Source: Hyphococcus sp.
GTDB taxonomy: Bacteria; Pseudomonadota; Alphaproteobacteria; Caulobacterales; Parvularculaceae
Direction: 5' to 3'
NCBI GenBank assembly: GCA_021776335.1
Contig: JAJFGB010000009.1
Location: 434,001-498,000 of the forward strand
DNA length: 64,000 nt
Part shown: piece by piece, positions 55,681 to 64,000 of the stretch
How positions within the stretch are numbered: position 1 is the first letter of the stretch
Layout: each line of letters starts with the position of its first letter
Program-made: the position numbers and the translations under genes
The notes under the pieces: model-generated
Databases searched by the model: none
What the model was told of the DNA's origin: nothing
The model's input: the letters and a program-made list of their open reading frames with translations, nothing else

Positions 55681-57753
55681 TTACCAGATCTGCACGCGTT
55701 CTTCCGGCGGCAGATAGAGGTCGTTTTCTTCCGTGACATTAAAGGCATCGTACCAGGCGTCCATGTTACGAACGACGCCATTGACGCGATATTGCGCCGG
55801 TGCGTGGGGATCGGTCGCGACCTGATTTTTCAGGCGTTCTTCGCGTACGATCCGTTTCCAGACCTGCGCCCAGGCCATGAAGAAGCGTTGGTCGCCGGTA
55901 TAGCCGTTGATAACAGGCGCTTCTTCGCCGTTCAGCGATAGCTTGTAGGCGTGATAGGCCATAGCGAGACCGCCGACATCGCCAATATTCTCGCCCATGG
56001 TGAGTTCCGGATTAACCGGAAAACCTTCAATAGGTTCATAGGTTGCATATTGGGCGCCCAGCTTGTCGGCCAGCACTTGAAAGTTCTCGGCGTCTTCTTC
56101 TGACCACCAATCGCGCAACATGCCGTCGCCATCGGACTTGCGGCCCTGATCATCAAACCCGTGTCCGATTTCGTGACCGATGACCGCGCCGATGCCGCCA
56201 TAGTTCACGGCTGGATCGGCGCCAGGGTCAAAGAACGGCGCCTGCAAAATCGCTGCTGGGAAAACGATTTCATTCCGGTTCGGGCTGTAATAGGCATTCA
56301 CCCTTTGCGGGTTCATGAACCATTCTGTTTTATCGATCGGACCACCAAGGCTGGACAGCTCATCTTCCCATTCAAAGACATTGGCGGCTTTGACATTGGC
56401 ATAAGCGTCGCCGCGCACCACTTCAAAATCTGAATAGTCTTTCCATTTTTCAGGATAGCCTATCTTCGGCGTAAATTTTTCAAGTTTTGCATGGGCTTGC
56501 GTTATGGTTGTCTCGCTCATCCACGGCAGAGTATCGAGCCGTTCATCAAGAGCGCTGCGTAGATTGGCGACAAGATCTTCCATCTGCGTTTTTGAAGCCG
56601 ACGGGAAGTGTCTATCCACATAGACTTGACCGACGGCTTCGCCGAGAGCGCCGTTAACTGCTGCAACGCCGCGCTTCCAGCGTTCCCGTTGCTTGGGCGT
56701 CCCGCGAATTTCGGTGCCGAAAAAGGCAAATGTCGCGTCGTCAAATTCAGAAGGCAGGACGCCAGCATTGCCTCTTAAGTGGTGAAAGCGCAAATAATCG
56801 CGCCAGGTTTCCACCGGCGTTTCGCCAAAGATAGCGGCAAGCTTTTGAATTGCATCGTCTTCGCGAATAACGAATTCATTTTGAGCGCCGAGACCGCCCG
56901 CTTCGAAAATGGCAGACCAAGGGACGCCGGGTGCATAAGCGCTGAGTTCATCTGCTGTTTTTAGATTGTAGGTGAGATCGCGATTGCGACGCTTGGCGGG
57001 TTCCCAATGCGCCTCTGCCATGCGCAACTCAAGGTCGTAAATCGCCTGCGCTTTTGCCGCCCCGTCCGGTGATCCTGACGCTGTCAACATTTGCTCGATA
57101 TAGGCCTGATATTTAGGACGCTTGTCAGCAAATTTTTCATCGAGATAATAATCGCGATTTGGCATGCCGAGGCCGGATTGCGCCAGGTAAACGATGTAAC
57201 GATCAGTTTGTTTGGAATCGATATCGATCCACCAGCCGAGAAATGACCTGAGATCCAGATCGGCGCGCGCCATGGCGCGGACGACATCTTCGTGGGTGGC
57301 AAGGCTATCTATATAGGCAAGGTCGTCGGCGATTGGGGCAAGGCCTGCTGCATTGATTGCGTCGACATCGATAAAGCTGGCGAACGTGTCGCCAATTTTT
57401 TGCTCGACAGAACCCTTTGCTGCATTTCCGCTGGCTGCTTCTTCTATGATGGCGCGCACACGCTCCTCTGAGCGTTCGAACAACACTGTAAAGGATCCAT
57501 AGCTGGAAAATTCTTCAGAGATCTCAAATGTGTCTAGCCAATTGCCATTCACATGCTGATAGAAATCATCGCCGGCATCGATGGCGGCATTAATATTGTC
57601 TGTGTCCACACCCCATGCGCCGAGTTCCGGCGGGCTCGCCGTGACCTCAGGCTGGATTGCCGCGGCACTGGTTTCGGTGTTGTTCTGTGTAGAATTTTCT
57701 CCACAGGCGCCAAGCGCCAATGCGGCAGCGCCGCATAGTAAAAGTTGTCTCAC
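55681..57753 (-). CDS. M13-family (neprilysin-like) metallopeptidase, lipoprotein
   Basis: 690 residues from a GTG at 57753 with GAGGAGAAG upstream; earlier in-frame sequence lacks a ribosome site. Signal MRQLLLCGAAALALGACG with lipobox LGAC (cysteine 17). Zinc site HEIGH (H527, E528, H531) in GAVIGHEIGHGFDDQGRKSDGDG, third ligand E588 in NIGDVGG (GENIGDVGGLAM), and substrate-pocket segment VNAYYSPNRNEIVFPAAILQ. Helical domain at about 60-460 encloses the site. Cell-envelope oligopeptidase. Followed by a strong terminator. Confidence 0.95.
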   Translation of the reverse strand: MRQLLLCGAAALALGACGENSTQNNTETSAAAIQPEVTASPPELGAWGVDTDNINAAIDAGDDFYQHVNGNWLDTFEISEEFSSYGSFTVLFERSEERVRAIIEEAASGNAAKGSVEQKIGDTFASFIDVDAINAAGLAPIADDLAYIDSLATHEDVVRAMARADLDLRSFLGWWIDIDSKQTDRYIVYLAQSGLGMPNRDYYLDEKFADKRPKYQAYIEQMLTASGSPDGAAKAQAIYDLELRMAEAHWEPAKRRNRDLTYNLKTADELSAYAPGVPWSAIFEAGGLGAQNEFVIREDDAIQKLAAIFGETPVETWRDYLRFHHLRGNAGVLPSEFDDATFAFFGTEIRGTPKQRERWKRGVAAVNGALGEAVGQVYVDRHFPSASKTQMEDLVANLRSALDERLDTLPWMSETTITQAHAKLEKFTPKIGYPEKWKDYSDFEVVRGDAYANVKAANVFEWEDELSSLGGPIDKTEWFMNPQRVNAYYSPNRNEIVFPAAILQAPFFDPGADPAVNYGGIGAVIGHEIGHGFDDQGRKSDGDGMLRDWWSEEDAENFQVLADKLGAQYATYEPIEGFPVNPELTMGENIGDVGGLAMAYHAYKLSLNGEEAPVINGYTGDQRFFMAWAQVWKRIVREERLKNQVATDPHAPAQYRVNGVVRNMDAWYDAFNVTEENDLYLPPEERVQIW

Positions 57754-57961
57754 AATCTTCTCCTCGCGTAATTCCGGTACATCTGGCTTGTTCGATTTTC
57801 CCCAAGTGGCGCACCATGGCGCGATTGGATGAAAGGGCAAGTCGCGTAGGATAAGGCGTTTGATCCATAAGGTGAACCGAGCCCCTATGTTTATCAATTG
57901 AATCGTTGCCCGGCAGGGCCGATTCCGTCATGGTCGATTCCGACGTTGACAGGGCGCTATC

Positions 57962-58489
57962 ATGGATTTGAGATCGGTTATCCGGACAATTCCGGATTAT
58001 CCAAAAGCCGGAATTATGTTCCGGGATATTACGACGCTATTGACCGATGCGCGCGGGTTTCGCCGCGCCATCGACGAGCTAGTACAGCCGCTGGCCGGCG
58101 CCAAGATCGATAAGGTTGCTGGCATAGAGGCGCGGGGGTTCATTCTTGGCGGCGCTATAGCGCACCAGCTTTGCGTCGGTTTTGTGCCGATCCGCAAAAA
58201 GGGCAAGCTTCCTTATGAGACTATCGCTGAAAGCTATGAGCTCGAATATGGCAGCGATGAGGTCGAAATTCATGTGGATGCGATCAAAAAAGGCGATCGG
58301 GTGTTGCTGGTGGATGATCTGATCGCGACCGGGGGGACTGCAGGGGCATCCATTAAACTGCTTGAGCGCGCGGGTGCTGAAATCGTTCTTTGTTCATTTA
58401 TAATCGATTTGCCAGATCTGGGCGGCTCGAAAAAACTGCGCGAAATGGGCAAGCGGGTCGTCGCATTGGTGGAGTTTGAAGGCGACTGA
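57962..58489 (+). CDS. apt: Adenine phosphoribosyltransferase
   Basis: Salvages adenine with PRPP to AMP. 175 residues: [18 protein letters not shown] near the start, [25 protein letters not shown] flexible loop and PRPP motif [14 protein letters not shown] (about residues 115-128). 208 bases divergent from the M13 gene. Followed 25 bases later by the NnrU-like gene. Confidence 0.96.
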   Translation: MDLRSVIRTIPDYPKAGIMFRDITTLLTDARGFRRAIDELVQPLAGAKIDKVAGIEARGFILGGAIAHQLCVGFVPIRKKGKLPYETIAESYELEYGSDEVEIHVDAIKKGDRVLLVDDLIATGGTAGASIKLLERAGAEIVLCSFIIDLPDLGGSKKLREMGKRVVALVEFEGD

Positions 58490-58514
58490 CGACGTTGCAG
58501 GGAGATTAAGGTCC

Positions 58515-59075
58515 GTGCTGTTTTTCATTGGTCTCGCGATCTTTTTGGGATCGCACTTTTTCACCGCAACAGCGCGTGGCCCGCGCGGACGTCTTGCAGA
58601 TCGTCTGGGCGTTGGTCCCTATAAGGGGATGTTTGCGATTGTCGCTCTTATCGGGCTGATCTTGCTTGTGGTCGGCTGGAGCGGCGCAGATCGTACGGTG
58701 ATTTATTCGACGCCTTACTGGATGCGGTACGCTGTTTACAGCCTCATGTTGGTTGCGTTGATTCTCCTTGCCGCCTCCAATCTGCCGTCAGGGCGGCTGG
58801 CGGCGGCGGTAAAACATCCGATGCTTGCAGGGGTCAAAATCTGGGCGTTTGCCCATTTGCTGGTCAACGGTGATGTTCGATCGATCGCCCTTTTTGGCGG
58901 CATTCTGGCCTTCTCGGTGATTGATCGCATTGCGGTCAAAAAACGCGGTGTCGCAACGCCGGCGCCAGGACCTGTGACGAATGATTTGATTGCTGTCGGT
59001 GTCGGATTCGTCGCCTGGGTTGCGATATACCTGTTTTTACATCCCTATATTGCGGGCGTTGCCATTGCGGTTTGA
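58515..59075 (+). CDS. NnrU-family membrane protein
   Basis: 186 residues from GTG 58515 (GGAGATTAAG upstream). Six or so helices with SHFFTATARGPRGRLADRLGVGPYKGMFAIVALIGL at the start, then SLMLVALILLAASNLPSGRLAAAVKHPMLAGVKIWAFAHLLVNGD, which is the NnrU signature; related to isoprenylcysteine methyltransferase folds. Linked elsewhere to nitric-oxide metabolism and carotenoid isomerisation; no denitrification genes here. Ends two bases from the convergent lipocalin stop. Confidence 0.85.
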   Translation: MLFFIGLAIFLGSHFFTATARGPRGRLADRLGVGPYKGMFAIVALIGLILLVVGWSGADRTVIYSTPYWMRYAVYSLMLVALILLAASNLPSGRLAAAVKHPMLAGVKIWAFAHLLVNGDVRSIALFGGILAFSVIDRIAVKKRGVATPAPGPVTNDLIAVGVGFVAWVAIYLFLHPYIAGVAIAV

Positions 59076-59076
59076 T

Positions 59077-59643
59077 TTAATCTTTGTCCGGACCGTCACT
59101 AGCTGGCGGTTGCGCTGGATAATATAGCTTTGAAGTATCATATCCCAGAGCGCGCAGTCGGGCCAGAACTGCATTGAGCCGTACTTGATCAAGGCTGGGC
59201 GTGCGTGACAATACCCACAAATATCGGCCTGACGGTTCGCCGACCACGGCAAGAGAGTAATCTTCAGCGAGATCTATTATCCAGTAGTCGCCCCAGAAAG
59301 GGCCAAAGAAACTGACCTCCAGTTTTGCGTTGGTTGATTGGTCGATGATGCGGGCGCGGCCTTTTGCAACCGCTAGTTTGCCGTTCGGGGCGCCTTTGCG
59401 GCAACTGTTGACGACGGAAATCAGGCTATCGGCGCGGCGTGAGTATTCAGCGGTGACGCCTTCGCAATCCCTCTCGAAGCGGTTTGGCAGGCGGGCGATC
59501 TCGTACCAGACCCCGAGGTAGCGATCGAGGTCGACGGTGTCGACCGTTTTTAGGGGCGCTGATAGCTCGTTGTTAACAGGCGGCCGGGCGCAGGCGGGAA
59601 GCAATATGAGGGCGATACAGGCAATAATGGGTCTCAGTGGCAT
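59077..59643 (-). CDS. Bacterial lipocalin (Blc-like), lipoprotein
   Basis: 188 residues from ATG 59643 with GGAGAACTG upstream. Lipobox LLPAC (cysteine 18). Lipocalin start DRYLGVWYEIARLPNRFERDC carries the GxW motif; ISVVNSC, SFFGPFWGDYWIIDLAEDYSLAVVG and RYLWVLSRTPSLD follow the Blc pattern. Outer-membrane lipid-binding protein for stress or stationary phase. Confidence 0.92.
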   Translation of the reverse strand: MPLRPIIACIALILLPACARPPVNNELSAPLKTVDTVDLDRYLGVWYEIARLPNRFERDCEGVTAEYSRRADSLISVVNSCRKGAPNGKLAVAKGRARIIDQSTNAKLEVSFFGPFWGDYWIIDLAEDYSLAVVGEPSGRYLWVLSRTPSLDQVRLNAVLARLRALGYDTSKLYYPAQPPASDGPDKD

Positions 59644-59820
59644 TTCAGTTCTCCATCGTTCCGGGGAGATTATACGCTCGGCGCCGGATTTTGGTTGAAG
59701 CCTTGTTGGCAGCGGCCCCAATATTGCCCGTTTTCAGTCCGCGATCCCGCGTTGCGCGTCGTCTCAAAGGCCGTTAGAACCTCTCGGCATTTCATTACAG
59801 AAGCAATAGGATGGCGCCGC

Positions 59821-60660
59821 GTGGCGAACGAAGACAGCGCTTTTAGAGAAGTCGACCAGGAACTGGCCGAAGAACGTCAATGGGAGCTGTTCCGCACGCG
59901 CGGGCCCATGGTTATTGCCGGTGCTTTGGCTATCATGATTGGGGTCGGGGCCTGGCAGTTCCAGACTTGGCAGCGGGTTTCCAATGCCGAGACGCAAGCG
60001 CTTGAGTTTCGCGATGCTGTCGATCTCCTCAATACTGATCAGGATGGCGCCCGCGTCGCCCTCGGCGCTATAGCAGAGGACGGCGGTGGCTATGGCGTAT
60101 TGGCGCAATTCCATCGAGCGTCTTCCTATTCGCGAGGCGGGGAGCGGTTGAAAGCTGTCGAAACCTTTCGGGCAATATATAAGAACGGAGCGGCCTCCAA
60201 ACCGGTGCGTGATCTGGCGCGCCTTCGTGCTGCCTATCTGTCCCTTGCCGATGGTCGCGCTGCGGTGCTCGAAGATCTCGGCGATCTATCGGAATCTGAC
60301 GGCGCTTTTGCTGTGTACGCAAGGGAGATTTCAGGCTTAGCTGCGCTGGACGCCAAGGATTACCAAACCGCGCTTGATATCTTCCGGCAATTGACGATCG
60401 ATATCGCGGCGCCAGAATCTGTGCGAACGCGTGCGGAAGATTTTGCGGCGCTCGCAGCCTCGGGCAAAGCTGGCGTGAACATCAGTGGCGAGACGAGAGT
60501 CGAGGATCTGATCGATGCGCTTGGCGAAGCGATTGCGGCTGGGGACGGGGAAGCCGAAAGGCCTGCTACGGACGGCGTCGTTGAGGAAGAAGTAAGCGAA
60601 ACTGAAACAGACGATGCATCAAAAAGCGATGCTGTCGAAGGCGAAAGTGAAACCGAGTAG
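59821..60660 (+). CDS. YfgM-like tetratricopeptide membrane protein
   Basis: 279 residues, GTG 59821 (MANEDSAFREVDQELAEERQWELF). One transmembrane helix at about 32-50, then a TPR-like periplasmic domain (residues 60-225) with SYSRGGERLKAVETFRAIYKNG and GLAALDAKDYQTALDIFRQL. The acidic tail (EAERPATDGVVEEEVSETETDDAS) is low-complexity. YfgM-BamB-Der is a conserved gene order; YfgM binds SecYEG and periplasmic chaperones. Three bases to bamB, so one operon. Confidence 0.85.
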   Translation: MANEDSAFREVDQELAEERQWELFRTRGPMVIAGALAIMIGVGAWQFQTWQRVSNAETQALEFRDAVDLLNTDQDGARVALGAIAEDGGGYGVLAQFHRASSYSRGGERLKAVETFRAIYKNGAASKPVRDLARLRAAYLSLADGRAAVLEDLGDLSESDGAFAVYAREISGLAALDAKDYQTALDIFRQLTIDIAAPESVRTRAEDFAALAASGKAGVNISGETRVEDLIDALGEAIAAGDGEAERPATDGVVEEEVSETETDDASKSDAVEGESETE

Positions 60661-60663
60661 ATT

Positions 60664-62073
60664 ATGAAAACTAGCTCCGCCCTGGCCGGTCTGTTGCGAT
60701 TATTGGCTGTGATGTCGTTTTTCGCTTTTGCAACAGCGTGTTCATCTAATCCCATCACCAACTTGTTTTCGGGCGATGAAAAGGACGACGAAAACGCGCC
60801 TGATGAGGAAGATCGCATTTCGATCCTGGCGCTTGAAGAACAACTGACGCCGGATCCGCGCTATCTCGGCGCCGCTGTCGACATTCCACCATCCTATATC
60901 AATCCATCCTGGCCGCAGCCGGGCGGTGAAGCGGACCACACGCTGCATCATCTGAGCGCTTCGGCTGAGCTGGAGGTCGATTGGAAAGTTGACATCGGTA
61001 AAGCTTCATCGCGCCGAGCGCGGCTCACATCGCCGCCAATTGTTGTCGGCGATCGCGTTTTTGTCATTGATGCAGCGGCAGGGGTTTCGGCTTTTGACAG
61101 CGCTAGCGGCGAGCTAATCTGGCGCACGATACTGACACCGGAAATTGATGAACGCTTCAGGGTGCGGGAAATATTTCGCGGCCCAAAACCAGCGGAAATT
61201 GGATTTGGCGGCGGCGTTGCGTTTGATCAGGGGCAGGTCTTTGTGACGTCCGGCTTTGGATTCGTTGCGGCGCTTGATGCGGTTACGGGCGAAGAAGCAT
61301 GGCGTACACAAACAGAGTCGGCAGTGCGCACACCGCCAACCGCCTATCGCGGGCATGTCTATTTCACCACCAATACGAATGAATTTGTGGCGCTCGATCA
61401 GGCGACAGGTGAAAAGGCCTGGACGTTCCAGTCATTTGAAGAATCGGCGCGCTTTCTTTCTTCAGCCAGTCCGGCGGCCTCGGGTGACCTGGTCGTCGCG
61501 CCATTTTCCTCGGGAGAGCTTGTCGCGTTTATCGCCGATAATGGGCGTGCTGTATGGAACGAAACGCTCGTACGTCAGGCGCGGCTAACGGCGCTATCGT
61601 CTCTGAATGACATTGCTGGAAGCCCGGTTATTGATCGCGGCCTGGTTTATGTTGTCAGTCATGGCGGCCGGTTTGCTGCAATTGATATTCGAACAGGCCG
61701 ATCGGTTTGGGAATCAGCGATCGCCAGCTTGCAAATGCCATGGGTAGCCGGGGACTATATCTTTATTGTTTCTATCGACGGCGAACTCGCCTGCGTGTCG
61801 CGTGAAGATGGCGGCATTGTCTGGGTTTCGCAGTTAAAGCGCTACAAGAAAGAAAAAAAGAAAAAAGGCCGCATCGCCTGGTCGGGACCGGTTCTGGCTG
61901 GCGATCATTTGATTCTGGTGTCCAGCGACAAGGAAGTCATAAAGGTTTCACCGCAAACCGGCGAAGTCGTTGCAACGCAAAAAATAGATGCTGGATCTGT
62001 CGTGGCGCCGATTGTTGCCGGCGAGAAAATTTATATTCTTACGGAAGAGGGCAAGCTGATCGCGATGCGCTAA
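60664..62073 (+). CDS. bamB: Outer-membrane protein assembly factor BamB
   Basis: 469-residue lipoprotein (AFATAC, cysteine 26) with an eight-bladed PQQ-like beta-propeller; repeats such as SAFDSASGELIWRT, AALDAVTGEEAWRT, VALDQATGEKAWTF, AAIDIRTGRSVWES and HLILVSSDKEVIKVSPQTGEVV mark the blades. A charged insertion (KRYKKEKKKKGR) is near residue 398. It is part of the BAM complex that inserts beta-barrels. Followed 27 bases later by der. Confidence 0.93.
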   Translation: MKTSSALAGLLRLLAVMSFFAFATACSSNPITNLFSGDEKDDENAPDEEDRISILALEEQLTPDPRYLGAAVDIPPSYINPSWPQPGGEADHTLHHLSASAELEVDWKVDIGKASSRRARLTSPPIVVGDRVFVIDAAAGVSAFDSASGELIWRTILTPEIDERFRVREIFRGPKPAEIGFGGGVAFDQGQVFVTSGFGFVAALDAVTGEEAWRTQTESAVRTPPTAYRGHVYFTTNTNEFVALDQATGEKAWTFQSFEESARFLSSASPAASGDLVVAPFSSGELVAFIADNGRAVWNETLVRQARLTALSSLNDIAGSPVIDRGLVYVVSHGGRFAAIDIRTGRSVWESAIASLQMPWVAGDYIFIVSIDGELACVSREDGGIVWVSQLKRYKKEKKKKGRIAWSGPVLAGDHLILVSSDKEVIKVSPQTGEVVATQKIDAGSVVAPIVAGEKIYILTEEGKLIAMR

Positions 62074-62100
62074 CGCGTTGATGCATCGCTTGCAAAGCCA

Positions 62101-63471
62101 ATGTCAGTCAAAGTTGCCCTGGTTGGCAGGCCCAATGTCGGAAAGTCGACATTGTTCAATCGGCTTGTCGGTAAAAAACTCGCGCTGGTGGATGACACCC
62201 CCGGCGTCACGCGCGACCGGCGCGAAGGCACAGCAAACCTCGGCGATCTCACCTTTACGGCGATTGATACGCCCGGCCTGGAAGAGGCGCCCGAAGAGGC
62301 GCTGGAGGGGCGGATGCGCCTTCAAACGGATATGGCGGTGGCGGAATCCGCGATCTGTCTTTTGATGATTGATGCTCGGGTAGGCGTCACGCCGCTCGAT
62401 CGGACATTTGCACAAATTCTGCGCGCCAGCGGTAAGCCTGTCGTCCTGCTTGCGAATAAGTCCGAGAGTAAAGCCAGCGATGCAGGTGTTTACGACGCTT
62501 ATGAATTGGGACTTGGCGAGCCCGTCCCGATCTCCGGTGAGCATGGCGAAGGCATGGGCGAGCTTTACAACGCAATCGAGCCGTTTCTCACAGAATTTCA
62601 AGAAGCGGATGAAGATGAAGAGCTCGAATGGGATAGCCCCCTAAAACCTCTGCGGGTTGCGATAGTCGGACGGCCGAATGCGGGTAAATCGACGTTGGTG
62701 AACCGGTTGATCGGCGAAGATCGCTTGCTTACGGGGCCTGAGGCGGGCATCACGCGTGATGCGATTTCAGTTGAATGGCGCTGGCGCAGCACAGAACGCG
62801 AATGGCCGATAAAGCTTTTTGATACTGCTGGCATGCGCAAGAAAGCCAAAGTCCAGTCAAAACTTGAAAAGCTTTCCGTCTCCGACAGTCTGCGCGCGAT
62901 ACAGTTTGCAGAAGTCGTTGTGCTGTTGATTGAAGCGGAAACGCCATTCGAAAAACAGGATTTACAGATTGCTGATCTGGCTTTGCGTGAAGGCCGGGCG
63001 CTGGTGATTGGCGTCAATAAATGGGACGAAGTTGACGACCGTGACGCGAAGTTACGCGCTATCACTGAAAAAGCCGGACGGCTTTTATCTCAAGCGCCGG
63101 ATGTGCCCATTGTGCCACTGTCGGCGCTGACTGGCGTCGGTTTAAACAAGCTGATGCCCGCAGTGACAAAAATCTATGTGGATTGGAATGCGCGGGTAAA
63201 AACATCAGACCTCAATGACTGGCTGCACGATGCGCTTGCGCGTCACAATCCGCCGGCGGTGTCCGGACAGCGCATTAAAATTCGCTATATCGCGCAGACA
63301 AAAACCCGGCCGCCGACTTTCGTCGCTCAATGTACGCGGGCGGAGGATTTGCCGACGGCCTATAAGCGCTATCTCGTAAACGGCATCCGCGACGCCTTCG
63401 GCATCAAAGCTGTGCCGATCCGGCTGATTTTGAAGAAGCCGGAAAATCCTTATGTGAAAGATAAGGGGTAG
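62101..63471 (+). CDS. der: GTPase Der (EngA), ribosome assembly
   Basis: 456 residues with two GTPase domains and a KH-like C-terminal domain. First G domain: GRPNVGKST at 9-17, DTPGLEE, NKSE. Second: GRPNAGKST near 190, [18 protein letters not shown]-like end [39 protein letters not shown]. Binds 50S subunit precursors. Last gene of the yfgM-bamB-der run. Confidence 0.97.
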   Translation: MSVKVALVGRPNVGKSTLFNRLVGKKLALVDDTPGVTRDRREGTANLGDLTFTAIDTPGLEEAPEEALEGRMRLQTDMAVAESAICLLMIDARVGVTPLDRTFAQILRASGKPVVLLANKSESKASDAGVYDAYELGLGEPVPISGEHGEGMGELYNAIEPFLTEFQEADEDEELEWDSPLKPLRVAIVGRPNAGKSTLVNRLIGEDRLLTGPEAGITRDAISVEWRWRSTEREWPIKLFDTAGMRKKAKVQSKLEKLSVSDSLRAIQFAEVVVLLIEAETPFEKQDLQIADLALREGRALVIGVNKWDEVDDRDAKLRAITEKAGRLLSQAPDVPIVPLSALTGVGLNKLMPAVTKIYVDWNARVKTSDLNDWLHDALARHNPPAVSGQRIKIRYIAQTKTRPPTFVAQCTRAEDLPTAYKRYLVNGIRDAFGIKAVPIRLILKKPENPYVKDKG

Positions 63472-63510
63472 GACGTAAGGCGTCGCTTCCAAATCAGGGT
63501 TGGCGGTTGT

Positions 63511-63551
63511 TATTGGCCCTTAGCGGACATCTGTCCGATTAATGGCCAATA
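63511..63551. terminator. Nested palindrome between der and a convergent gene
   Basis: Outer arms TATTGGCC (63511-63518) and GGCCAATA (63544-63551) enclose a perfect CGGACA-TC-TGTCCG hairpin (63524-63537). It lies 40 bases after der and about 65 bases before the stop of the convergent methyltransferase gene. T-tract absent; terminator or protein-binding site. Confidence 0.5.
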
Positions 63552-63615
63552 TCCAGATTCTGATCCAAGAACGGACGCTCTACATTGGTGATGGAACAGA
63601 GGGAAAATACTTAAT

Positions 63616-64000
63616 CTAATGCCCCTCACGGTTCCGAAGGAATTCCTCCGGAATGTCGGCCATCTTTTGCGCCACTAATGAAAAATAGTAGAGCGGCACG
63701 CCTTCTATCGACAGCCTGTGCCGATAGCGCTCCAAGTGATGGATATTTAAATATTTAGAAAATATCAGTTCCCGTATAAATAATGAAAATCCGGAGTTGT
63801 CCGAATTGTCGAGGAACGTTTCCTTGATGTTGAATGCAACCCAGCCGCCATCTTGTACGGTATTTAACGCTTCGAAAAACGCCTTTACGGGGATATCGTC
63901 AAAACCGAGCGCCGCAACTGAAGTCAGACAATTAATTGACCAATCACCAAGCTCCTCGCGAATGTCATTTTCCAGCGCGCAAAAATCGGCGATATAATAT
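63616..64000 (-). CDS. SAM-dependent methyltransferase-like protein, C-terminal part
   Basis: Only the last 127 codons are inside the window. The readable part starts YYIADFCALENDIREELGDW and continues through CLTSVAALGFDDIPVKAFFEALN (post-motif I/IV), GGWVAFNIKETFLDNSDNSGFSLFIREL and RYRHRLSIEGVPLYYFSLVAQK, which resembles class I methyltransferases of the TPR-associated type. AT-richer than the der operon. Start and motif I lie beyond the right edge. Confidence 0.72.
   Translation of the reverse strand, partial: YYIADFCALENDIREELGDWSINCLTSVAALGFDDIPVKAFFEALNTVQDGGWVAFNIKETFLDNSDNSGFSLFIRELIFSKYLNIHHLERYRHRLSIEGVPLYYFSLVAQKMADIPEEFLRNREGH

Overview
The window is ordinary chromosome of an alphaproteobacterium. 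The strongest evidence is gene order: hdaA-ppk-ppx next to rnd and aspS, a YfgM-like gene-bamB-der, and a cobT of the aerobic cobaltochelatase type. The mix of exported amidohydrolases, M13/M14 peptidases, short-chain dehydrogenases and small alphaproteobacterial orphan families resembles the Parvularculales/Hyphomonadaceae side of the class; that placement is an inference from family content only. Codons are moderately GC-rich. I see no prophage, insertion sequence, CRISPR array or rRNA operon. Both ends cut a gene: a glutamate dehydrogenase at the left and a methyltransferase at the right.

Layout. 1-5.7 kb: glutamate dehydrogenase, then a phage-shock (Psp) envelope-stress locus with pspF divergent from a sigma-54 driven operon (41-aa membrane peptide-pspA-pspB-pspC-54-aa membrane peptide), followed by a Ppx/GppA phosphatase. 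5.8-8 kb: a gene-poor, AT-richer stretch with a Sel1-repeat protein, two diverged direct repeats, a secreted orphan protein, an initiator tRNA and a broken copy of that tRNA. 8-14.2 kb: a leftward run of carboxylate-amine ligase, N-formylglutamate amidohydrolase-like protein, ferredoxin-NADP reductase, SixA phosphatase, beta-lactamase-like hydrolase and quinone oxidoreductase. 14.3-19 kb: lipoprotein, MFS transporter, DUF1801 and membrane proteins, including two paralogous small membrane proteins on either side of a predicted exported methyltransferase. 19-27 kb: metG, small proteins, two short-chain dehydrogenases, an exported amidohydrolase and an exported M20 amidase. 27-30 kb: a secreted subtilase ending in 28 aspartates. 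30-45 kb: PHA-granule-type protein, DUF1499 protein, purN-purM, then DUF2066, hdaA, ppk, ppx, an unusual membrane protein, rnd and aspS. 43.9-53.5 kb: M14 carboxypeptidase, DUF4328, methyltransferase/glyoxalase pair, DUF899, an acyltransferase overlapping a fused two-subunit 2-oxoacid dehydrogenase E1, nitroreductase, and a YceI plus cytochrome b561-YceI pair. 53.6-64 kb: cobT, M13 peptidase, apt, NnrU, lipocalin, YfgM-like/bamB/der, partial methyltransferase.

How it fits together. The Psp genes, BamB, the lipocalin, the YfgM-like protein and many exported enzymes concern the cell envelope. Polyphosphate metabolism is represented by ppk and two Ppx/GppA proteins. The least ordinary items are: (i) the 39.1-40.7 kb gene, which looks like a clavaminate synthase/asparagine-oxygenase fold fused to two membrane helices with the iron ligands apparently lost; (ii) a subtilase whose catalytic histidine motif reads as glutamate; (iii) a Psp operon that starts and ends with undescribed tiny membrane proteins and has two upstream sites exactly 21 bp apart; (iv) a roughly 51-bp compound palindrome upstream of an orphan membrane protein; (v) remnants of local duplications (tRNA, M14 tail, intergenic repeat). 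All calls come from reading the sequence and family knowledge; no database search was run.
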